Part shown: in pieces, positions 1-5,652 of the stretch
How positions within the stretch are numbered: the first letter of the stretch is position 1
Layout of the letters: the number at the start of each line of letters is the position of its first letter
From: Actibacterium mucosum KCTC 23349
GTDB taxonomy: Bacteria; Pseudomonadota; Alphaproteobacteria; Rhodobacterales; Rhodobacteraceae
Direction: 5' to 3'
NCBI RefSeq assembly: GCF_000647975.1
Contig: NZ_JFKE01000001.1
Location: forward strand, 496,001-560,000
Length of the DNA: 64,000 bases
Notes under the pieces: model-generated
What the model was told of the DNA's origin: nothing
Database searches by the model: none
What the model saw: only the letters and a program-made list of their open reading frames with translations
Program-made: the position numbers and the translations under genes

Positions 1-861
1 GCGCGCGACACAATGCAGAACATCTTTGCCGCGTTGGGTGCAGACACGGTGCCTCTGGCGCATTCTGAAACCTTCATCCCTGTCGATACCGAGGCCGTGG
101 ACCCGCATACGCGCGGCCAACTGGCGCAATGGTGCGCCGATCACGGGTTAGACGCGGTTGCCTCGACCGATGGGGATGCCGACCGCCCCATGTTGACCGA
201 TGCCAATGGCCAGGTCGTTCCGGGTGACGTTCTGGGCGTGCTGACCGCGCGATTGCTCAAGGCACGTCACGTGGTGACGCCGGTGTCGTCCAACGACATG
301 GTTCGTCGCCTGCCAGAGTTTGGCGCAGTCACGTTGACCCGCATCGGCTCTCCCTTCGTGATCGCCGGGATGCAAGAGGCAGGCAATGTCGACGTTGTGG
401 GGTTCGAGGCCAATGGCGGCTTTCTTCTGGGCTTTACAGCACAGTTGACCGGACCGCTGGCCCCGCTGCCCACACGCGACTGCATGCTGCCGATCCTGGC
501 GCCGTTGGTCGCCGCGAAACAGGCGGGTCTGACACTGGCGGATCTGGTTGCCGGCCTGCCCCCATGTTTTACCGCCGCGGACCGCCTGCAAGAGATTGAC
601 CGCGACAAGGCCGCCCACTTTCTGTCGGGCCTGATCGATGACCCCGATCGTCGCGCTGCGTTCTTTGCCGGTTTCGGCCCCATCGCGGGCACCGACCTGA
701 CCGACGGGTTGCGCGTTGATTTCTCCACGGGCGAGGTTGTGCATCTGCGCCCCTCGGGCAACGCGCCCGAATTTCGCATCTATGCCCAGGCCGGCAGCGC
801 CGCACGGGCGCAAGAGGTCATGCAAAATGCGAGGGCGGCTGTGGCTGGCGTATTGAGCTGA
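1..861 (+). CDS. Phosphomannomutase/phosphoglucomutase, C-terminal part
   Basis: Alpha-D-phosphohexomutase that interconverts hexose 6-phosphate and 1-phosphate for sugar-nucleotide supply. The frame is open from base 1, so the 5' part, including the catalytic phosphoserine loop, lies outside the window; 286 residues are visible. The metal-binding loop DGDADRP is near residue 57. The sugar-binding segment FEANGG is near residue 136, and the C-terminal phosphate-binding stretch RPSGNAPEFR is near residue 250. Whether the main substrate is mannose or glucose phosphate cannot be told from this part. It ends on TGA directly next to the stop codon of the convergent arfB, leaving no room for a terminator. 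Confidence 0.9.
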   Translation, partial: ARDTMQNIFAALGADTVPLAHSETFIPVDTEAVDPHTRGQLAQWCADHGLDAVASTDGDADRPMLTDANGQVVPGDVLGVLTARLLKARHVVTPVSSNDMVRRLPEFGAVTLTRIGSPFVIAGMQEAGNVDVVGFEANGGFLLGFTAQLTGPLAPLPTRDCMLPILAPLVAAKQAGLTLADLVAGLPPCFTAADRLQEIDRDKAAHFLSGLIDDPDRRAAFFAGFGPIAGTDLTDGLRVDFSTGEVVHLRPSGNAPEFRIYAQAGSAARAQEVMQNARAAVAGVLS

Positions 862-1290
862 CTATTCCGGACCGGCTTTGCCGCGCATCGCCTTCACCTC
901 GGACCGGATTTTCTTGGCCTTGATCCGTCGTTCGACGCTGCCCTTGGTGGGGCGCGTGGGGCGGCGGCGTTTCGGAACGATCAGCGCTTTGCGGACCAGT
1001 TCGGCCAGACGCTCGCGCACAATTTCGCGGTTGCGGGCCTGATGGCGGGTTTCGTCACAGAACAGGATCAGCGCCCCGTCCTTGGTCCAGCGCCGCCCGG
1101 CCAGCCGTTTCAGCCGCGCCTTCACCGGGCCGGGCAGGTTGGGTGACCGCTCGGCCTCGAACCGCAATTCCACCGCCGTTGAGACTTTGTTCACATTCTG
1201 CCCGCCCGGCCCCGAGGCGCGCACAAAGCTCTCGGTCAGTTCCCAATCCGCGATTGCAATTTCGTCGTTGATACGCAGCATGAAGTTCAA
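862..1290 (-). CDS. arfB: Peptidyl-tRNA hydrolase ArfB (ribosome rescue)
   Basis: Release-factor-like hydrolase that frees ribosomes stalled on mRNAs lacking a stop codon. The GGQ catalytic motif sits in SGPGGQNVN near residue 30. The basic tail (RRRPTRPTKGSVERRIKAKK) is the part that in ArfB/YaeJ enters the empty mRNA channel. The length of 142 residues is normal for the family. A second possible start three codons in (base 1281) gives MLRINDEIAI and cannot be excluded. A structured short transcript and an inverted repeat lie just upstream. The gene converges on the phosphohexomutase with adjacent stop codons. Confidence 0.93.
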   Translation of the reverse strand: MNFMLRINDEIAIADWELTESFVRASGPGGQNVNKVSTAVELRFEAERSPNLPGPVKARLKRLAGRRWTKDGALILFCDETRHQARNREIVRERLAELVRKALIVPKRRRPTRPTKGSVERRIKAKKIRSEVKAMRGKAGPE

Positions 1291-1312
1291 ACTTTCGGTT
1301 CCCGGACGCCGT

Positions 1313-1340
1313 CAAAGTTTAAACACTGGCTTAAACTTTG
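1313..1340. repeat. 10-bp perfect inverted repeat upstream of arfB
   Basis: CAAAGTTTAA at 1313-1322 and TTAAACTTTG at 1331-1340 are exact reverse complements around an 8-base centre. The repeat lies 23 bases upstream of the arfB start and just past the terminator of the small transcript. It could be a protein-binding site, or an AT-rich hairpin in the arfB leader. Nothing in the sequence decides between these. Confidence 0.6.
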
Positions 1341-1347
1341 CGACAAA

Positions 1348-1376
1348 CGAAAAGGGCGGCCAGATAAGCCGCCCTT
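1348..1376 (-). terminator. Rho-independent terminator of the short transcript
   Basis: A 9-bp perfect GC-rich stem (1352-1360 with 1368-1376, 7-base loop) is followed on the minus strand by TTTTCGTTT. It lies downstream of the 20-codon ORF at 1441-1503 and upstream of arfB. The orientation fits minus-strand transcription; the plus-strand side has no adjacent T run. Confidence 0.7.
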
Positions 1377-1440
1377 CGAGCATTTTGGGAGATGGGCCAA
1401 TTAGAGCATCCGCCCAATCAAGGATGTTCGGTTTCCCGAC

Positions 1441-1503
1441 TTAACCAGAAACCTCGGCCCCCCTGACTGTTTTGACACCTCTCTCCAACATCACTCTAGA
1501 CAC
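1441..1503 (-). CDS. Possible 20-residue peptide with an extreme Shine-Dalgarno
   Basis: A GTG-initiated ORF encodes MSRVMLERGVKTVRGAEVSG and ends on TAA. The upstream sequence AGAAAGGAGGTG (1509-1520) is complementary to 12 consecutive bases at the 3' end of typical bacterial 16S rRNA. Spacing from AGGAGG to the GTG is 7 bases. The peptide is basic, has no membrane segment and no run of one amino acid that would suggest a classical attenuator. It is far shorter than usual annotation cut-offs. The strength of the ribosome site, the promoter and the terminator support translation. The function is unknown. Confidence 0.5.
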   Translation of the reverse strand: MSRVMLERGVKTVRGAEVSG

Positions 1504-1537
1504 TGGACCACCTCCTTTCTGCTGTTGCCGATAGGGG

Positions 1538-1566
1538 TAGCGTGCCACAGATGTGGTGTTTGTCAA
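1538..1566 (-). promoter_or_regulatory. Sigma70-type promoter for the short transcript
   Basis: Read on the minus strand, TTGACA (1561-1566) is followed after exactly 17 bases by ACGCTA (1538-1543). The -35 is a perfect consensus match and the -10 is of a type acceptable in Rhodobacterales. The predicted start near 1531 leaves a leader of about 28 bases before the GTG at 1503. The promoter begins only about 6 bases past the stop of the upstream transporter gene. Confidence 0.6.
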
Positions 1567-1572
1567 AACAAA

Positions 1573-2196
1573 TTACGCAAATTGTGCGGTCAATCGCCCA
1601 ACAATCAGGCGGAACGGCACCAGCGCGATCAAGGCAAGGGCAAGTTTGACACCCCAGTCGGCCACAGCCAGCGAAACCCACAGCGGCGCCAACGGTCCGG
1701 CGCCCAACAGTGGCAGGATTTCCCCGGCCCAGCTGACGTCATTGGCCGGCTCGATGAAGCTCAGCGCGCCCGAGAAAGCAATGGTAAAGAACAATGCCGT
1801 ATCGACCGACGACCCGATCAGCGTGCTGGCCAGCGGTGCACGCCACCATGTGCCTTCGCGCAAGCGATTGAAAATAAAGACATCCAGCAGTTGTGCGGTC
1901 AGGAAAGCCAGCCCGGAACCGATGGCGATTCGCAACGTGACCAGCGGGCCGAACTCGCCCATGATCTGCGTGCCGATCAACGAGCAGATGACGCCCGTGA
2001 CAAACCCGGCCAGCACCACGCGCCGCGCCGTCGCCACGCCATAGACGCGGTTCATCACGTCGGTGACCAGAAAGGCCAGCGGATAGGTGAAGGCGCCGTA
2101 AGTCAGCCAATTCCCAAACAGGAATTGTACAAGGATATTCGAGGCCACAACGATGGCGGTCATGGCAATGATGCCAGGAAGCAATGCTTTGTTCAT
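1573..2196 (-). CDS. yhhQ: Queuosine precursor transporter (YhhQ/COG1738 family)
   Basis: Integral membrane protein of about 207 residues in the vitamin-uptake-like family that imports queuosine precursors for tRNA modification. Six or so hydrophobic segments are visible. The family-typical stretch FLVTDVMNRVYG lies near residue 42, and the polar core TLIGSSVDTALFF near residue 131. The start is placed at ATG 2196 (MNKALLPGIIA), because an in-frame TTG further upstream would add a non-hydrophobic extension that the family lacks. Two GC hairpins lie in the 90-base gap from mepA. Confidence 0.85.
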   Translation of the reverse strand: MNKALLPGIIAMTAIVVASNILVQFLFGNWLTYGAFTYPLAFLVTDVMNRVYGVATARRVVLAGFVTGVICSLIGTQIMGEFGPLVTLRIAIGSGLAFLTAQLLDVFIFNRLREGTWWRAPLASTLIGSSVDTALFFTIAFSGALSFIEPANDVSWAGEILPLLGAGPLAPLWVSLAVADWGVKLALALIALVPFRLIVGRLTAQFA

Positions 2197-2222
2197 GTCA
2201 GATCCGTTTTGACAAGGTAGCG

Positions 2223-2270
2223 GAGACTTGGCCCGGAAACCGGGCAGATGGGCGCGTTTAACGCCCGAAA
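2223..2270 (-). promoter_or_regulatory. Two hairpins between mepA and the queuosine transporter
   Basis: The minus strand contains GGGCG/CGCCC around an AT-rich loop, followed by CCCGG-TTT-CCGGG, both between the mepA stop (2287) and the transporter start (2196). There is no T run after either. They may slow or end mepA transcription, or fold the transporter leader. No match to preQ1 riboswitch cores could be seen by eye. Confidence 0.3.
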
Positions 2271-2286
2271 CCAGTGTTTTCAAGCG

Positions 2287-3192
2287 TTATTTCGACGAAA
2301 GCACCTTGGCGCATTGCCGGGGTAGGTCGGCCATAACGTAGTCACGCGCGCCGCGTTTTTTGGGTTTGGGCTTGGCCGGTTTTGTCGGCTTCACCGGCTT
2401 GGGTGGGTTCAGATAGTCGGTCACCCACCATTCCAAGGTCTCGTCGCAGCCGTCTTTGCCATTCGACAGCTGGCTGACAGTTGGCGTTTGCGTCACGCAA
2501 TTGGGCGAGCCTGCGGGGCATTTTAAGCGCACGTGGAAATGGGTGTTGTGGCCATAAAGCGGTCGGATTTTCTGCAACCATTTCCGGTCTTTACGGGTCG
2601 CGACCTTGCAGAACTCGATCTTGACCGGGGCGGTGACGAATATCCGGTCCACGGCTGGATCCTGTGCCGCAGCCTTCAGGATCTCCATATGCGTACGGGT
2701 GAAATTGCCATTGACCGATGTCTGGTCCGCCGACCGCACGTTCAGCGAACTGATCAATTCGCGATCTCTGCGGTTTAGGTTCAGACGTTTGGGCGGCAGC
2801 ATCCAAATGTCGATGTCCAACCCGATCTGATGGCTGGAATGGCCCGAGGTCATCGGCCCGCCGCGAGGTTGCGAGATATCGCCAATATAGAGCCCGCTCC
2901 AACCCGGTTGCGACGCCGCGAATTCAGATAATCTGTAAATAAATTCAAGGGCATCGGGGTGGCCCCAGTTGCGATTGCGGCTCAACCGCATCGCTTGCCA
3001 CGTGGGACCGGTTTCAGGCAATTCCTGCAGGCCCGCCGCGCAGCCTTTTGCGTAACTGCCAATTGCCGCCGGAGATTGCCGCGACGCGCTGGATTTTGCG
3101 CCAAAAAGCTGGTTCGCCTTGGTCTCGGCCGTTGCGCCGGTGGGTGTCAGCACCAGCAACGCGGCGGCAATCAGGTGTCGGAAGTGCCCCAT
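2287..3192 (-). CDS. mepA: Penicillin-insensitive murein endopeptidase MepA
   Basis: Periplasmic zinc LAS-type peptidase that cuts D-Ala-meso-DAP cross-links in peptidoglycan. A Sec signal peptide (MGHFRHLIAAALLVL, cleavage near ATAE, residue 23) supports the ATG at 3192. Metal and catalytic residues are visible in SGHSSHQIGLDID (H118, H121, D126/D128) and in YGHNTHFHVRL further on. The C-terminus has a lysine/proline-rich linker (KPVKPTKPAKPKPKKR) before the last 20 residues, which may be a wall-associated tail. The start overlaps the end of the upstream MFS gene by 22 bases, so the two are probably co-transcribed. Confidence 0.93.
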   Translation of the reverse strand: MGHFRHLIAAALLVLTPTGATAETKANQLFGAKSSASRQSPAAIGSYAKGCAAGLQELPETGPTWQAMRLSRNRNWGHPDALEFIYRLSEFAASQPGWSGLYIGDISQPRGGPMTSGHSSHQIGLDIDIWMLPPKRLNLNRRDRELISSLNVRSADQTSVNGNFTRTHMEILKAAAQDPAVDRIFVTAPVKIEFCKVATRKDRKWLQKIRPLYGHNTHFHVRLKCPAGSPNCVTQTPTVSQLSNGKDGCDETLEWWVTDYLNPPKPVKPTKPAKPKPKKRGARDYVMADLPRQCAKVLSSK

Positions 3193-4556
3193 GTCTGTGC
3201 CCGTTCGCCATTTGGTTTCACCCAGAATAGCAGAACAAGCCCGATCGCGAAAAGCACGATCAACGGGGATATGCCCAATCGCGGGCTTTCGGTCCAAAGC
3301 GTCACAGCTCCGATCAAAGCCGGTGCAAGGAACGAGGTGGCGCGCCCAAAAAACCCGAACAACCCGAAGGACTTGGTTGCGTCCTCTTCGGTTGTGTGTC
3401 GGTTCATCATCGATCGGCTGGCGGCCTGCAATGTGCCACCCAGACCGCCAATCACAATTCCGCAGCCAAAGAAAATGGCGTCGGGGATAAACGAGCCTTC
3501 GGGCAAAGGCATACCAAACAGGCCTTCCCGCGACATGCTGACCACAACACCGCAGACAAGCATCAAACCGGCAATCGACACGACAAGCACCGGCTTCGGT
3601 CCAAACCTGCGGTCGTACCCACCACCGATGCTGGTAATGATCGAAGCCGAAATTGCGGCAACAATCCCGAAAATGCCCACATAGACAACCGGCCAGTCCA
3701 GCACGAGATTGGCGTATATGCCACCAAACGTATAAAGCCCGGCCATTGCGTCGCGAAAGAACATCGACGAGACCAGATAGGCCGCCAAACTGGGTCGGCT
3801 GCGAAGACCTGCAATCGATTGCCCAAAAGACCGAAGCGCTTTGCTAACCTGCAGCTTGCTGCCCGGGATCGGCGTGTCACGCATCCACATGAAGTAGGGG
3901 ACAATGAAAACGATAAACCAAAGCGCGGTAAACGGCCCGATGGCCCGCGTGCCCTCACGCGCGGTACCATCCAACAGGCCAAAGGCAGGTTCGATCCCGA
4001 TCAAGGTGACACCGGCCGCCGATTCCACCAAGAATGGCAAAACAAGGATCAGTGACACCACCCCTCCGGCATAACCCAAGGCGGCCCCTGTGCCCGAAAT
4101 CTGGCCAACTTCGGCGTCGTTGCCAAGCGACGGCAGTTGCGAGTTTGTAAAGATATAGGCCCATTCGGCGGCGACGAAGCCGATCCCGAACATCGCCAGC
4201 GCATAGGTCAGGTTGCTGCCATCCGGATTCACGCCCCACAGGCACCATGCCGCGGTGACGTAGATGATCGAAAACATAGCTATCCACGGAATGCGCCGCC
4301 CGGTCGTGTCGGCCATCGCCCCCATCACCGGAGCGGTAAAGCCAATAAGCAGCCCGACATAGGTCAGGCATCTGGCCCAGATTGCCTGTGCTTGTGTTTT
4401 CGCGGCTTCTTCCCCAAGGCCCGTACCCAAGAAATGCGCAGTGGCAATTTCGGCGAAGAACGGGCCGAAGACAAAAGTGACAATCAGCGTGTGATACGGC
4501 TGGCTGGCCCAGTCAAAGGCGTACCAGCCCCAGATGCGTTTGCGTTTGGTTGTCAT
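3171..4556 (-). CDS. MFS transporter, UMF1/Atg22-like family
   Basis: Inner-membrane protein of 461 residues with about twelve hydrophobic segments. The N-terminal WGWYAFDWASQPYHTLI is characteristic of the UMF1 (vacuole effluxer Atg22-like) branch of the major facilitator superfamily, as is GCGIVIGGLGGTLQAASRSMM near residue 385. Substrates of bacterial members are mostly unproven; amino-acid efflux is known for the yeast relative. The start is taken at ATG 4556 (MTTKRKRIWGW), because the sequence further upstream is non-hydrophobic. It follows the thioesterase gene after 56 bases and overlaps mepA. Confidence 0.85.
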   Translation of the reverse strand: MTTKRKRIWGWYAFDWASQPYHTLIVTFVFGPFFAEIATAHFLGTGLGEEAAKTQAQAIWARCLTYVGLLIGFTAPVMGAMADTTGRRIPWIAMFSIIYVTAAWCLWGVNPDGSNLTYALAMFGIGFVAAEWAYIFTNSQLPSLGNDAEVGQISGTGAALGYAGGVVSLILVLPFLVESAAGVTLIGIEPAFGLLDGTAREGTRAIGPFTALWFIVFIVPYFMWMRDTPIPGSKLQVSKALRSFGQSIAGLRSRPSLAAYLVSSMFFRDAMAGLYTFGGIYANLVLDWPVVYVGIFGIVAAISASIITSIGGGYDRRFGPKPVLVVSIAGLMLVCGVVVSMSREGLFGMPLPEGSFIPDAIFFGCGIVIGGLGGTLQAASRSMMNRHTTEEDATKSFGLFGFFGRATSFLAPALIGAVTLWTESPRLGISPLIVLFAIGLVLLFWVKPNGERAQTWGTSDT

Positions 4557-4612
4557 TGCTTGCCTCGTTTGCCCCGTTGCATTTGACGCAACCAGTGGGC
4601 CACACGCAAGCG

Positions 4613-5140
4613 TTACTTGGGCGGCCAGGGGCGCATCTCTTCCGCCGCCAGCCAGGCTTTCACCCAATCGGGCAGGGGCATGATGTCAACATCGACACCC
4701 ATTGCGGCGGCCACCCTCTCAGACCGGACAAGGCCGTTCTTGTCGGTTGCCGCGGCGCGGTACACGGCCTGGACCAGGCATTCGCCTTTGCGCCACATGG
4801 TCTGGTCGAGATACATGAACTTGTCGTCGAACCCGATGAACCGCGTGCGCACCTCGTACCGGTGAAACATCCGCACCCGGCGGCGGTACCGCACGCAGAC
4901 CCCCGCCATCGTCATGCCCCAGCCATTGGCCTTTTGCGCGGCGTAAAGACCCGACCGGATGCCGCCGACAAACCGGCCAAGGTCCAGCAGGGTCAGGATA
5001 CGGCCGTGGTTCATCTCCATGAACCCGTCCAGATCCCATGGCATGCAAACATGGTGCGAAATATGCGCCTCGCCGGGGACTAAAACCGGATCGTTGCGGT
5101 GCAGGATGACTTCCTTGATGGCACGAAAAAACGGGTACAT
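4613..5140 (-). CDS. Acyl-CoA thioesterase-like protein (THEM6/4HBT_2 type)
   Basis: Predicted hot-dog-fold thioesterase of 175 residues. The conserved pattern for this branch is HISHHVCMPWDLDGFMEMNHGRILTLLDLGR read in pieces: MPWDLDGF-x-EMNHGR followed by DLGRF. A loop of basic residues (RYRRRVRMFHRYEVRTRF) comes after it. The natural substrate is not known. It is the first gene of a leftward run (thioesterase, MFS, mepA, transporter). A palindrome 20 bases upstream of the start could be its operator. Confidence 0.75.
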   Translation of the reverse strand: MYPFFRAIKEVILHRNDPVLVPGEAHISHHVCMPWDLDGFMEMNHGRILTLLDLGRFVGGIRSGLYAAQKANGWGMTMAGVCVRYRRRVRMFHRYEVRTRFIGFDDKFMYLDQTMWRKGECLVQAVYRAAATDKNGLVRSERVAAAMGVDVDIMPLPDWVKAWLAAEEMRPWPPK

Positions 5141-5160
5141 GGGTGCTCCTGTCGATCTGA

Positions 5161-5175
5161 GTCTGATATTCAGAC
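5161..5175. promoter_or_regulatory. 15-bp palindrome upstream of the thioesterase
   Basis: GTCTGA-TAT-TCAGAC is a perfect 6-bp inverted repeat with a 3-base centre. It lies 20 bases upstream of the thioesterase start in the divergent gap shared with yggT. The size and symmetry resemble an operator for a dimeric regulator. No matching regulator gene is adjacent. Confidence 0.45.
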
Positions 5176-5292
5176 CAAGCTAGGTATGACAATTGGACTG
5201 AGGATTGCAAGGCCCGACGCGACGTAAATCGGTTGCGATAGCGCAGGGCGCACACTAGGTGTGTGAAAGGGCAAGAAACGGAGGCAATGTAG

Positions 5293-5580
5293 ATGCAATC
5301 GATTTACCAGATTATCATGCTGATCCTGGACGTAGTTTGGTTCATCATGATCGCGCATATCATCATGTCATGGCTGATTTCGTTTCAGGTGCTGAACCTG
5401 CATCAACCGGTGGTTTCGCAGATTTGGTATGGTCTGAACCGGTTGCTAGAGCCGATTTATACGCCGATCCGCCGCATCCTTCCCGATACCCGCCCACTGG
5501 ACCTTGCGCCGCTGGTTGCTTTCATCGGGTTGATCGTTATTCGCATTGTTCTGCAAAACAACATCGGTTTCTTCCAGTAG
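5293..5580 (+). CDS. YggT family membrane protein
   Basis: A 95-residue protein with two hydrophobic segments (about 5-28 and 68-90). Between them lies the family signature RLLEPIYTPIRRILP at residues 50-64. YggT proteins are small inner-membrane proteins found next to division or cell-envelope genes in many bacteria, and their molecular role is unsettled. The ATG at 5293 is preceded by a GGAGG-like site. recQ follows in the same direction. Confidence 0.9.
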   Translation: MQSIYQIIMLILDVVWFIMIAHIIMSWLISFQVLNLHQPVVSQIWYGLNRLLEPIYTPIRRILPDTRPLDLAPLVAFIGLIVIRIVLQNNIGFFQ

Positions 5581-5652
5581 AACTTGCCTTGCCGGGCAGA
5601 TGATTTCGTGAAACCTTTGGCTCAAATTCGAGCACACAAGAAATCGTCCCAC

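Larger units (their letters stand above)
1348..1531 (-). ncRNA. Candidate short structured transcript containing a 20-codon ORF
   Basis: Between a promoter-like sequence (1538-1566) and a terminator (1348-1376) the minus strand holds a predicted RNA of about 180 nt. After the small ORF come three hairpins in a row. The first, at 1428-1439, has a 4-bp stem and a GAAA tetraloop on the minus strand. The second, at 1391-1419, has seven pairs with one bulge. The third is the terminator stem. The GNRA loop supports minus-strand transcription. The RNA could be a dual-function sRNA/mRNA, or a leader that controls arfB. I do not recognise it as a named RNA family. Exact ends are inferred from the promoter and terminator positions. 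Confidence 0.5.

Noticed and set aside
1441-1503. Classical amino-acid attenuator leader peptide
   Set aside because: The 20-codon peptide has no run of one amino acid and the following gene is not biosynthetic. The terminator also has no clear competing antiterminator.
2197-2286. preQ1 riboswitch upstream of the queuosine transporter
   Set aside because: The short A-rich tail and core hairpin of preQ1-I and the larger folds of preQ1-II/III are not visible. Only simple GC hairpins are present.
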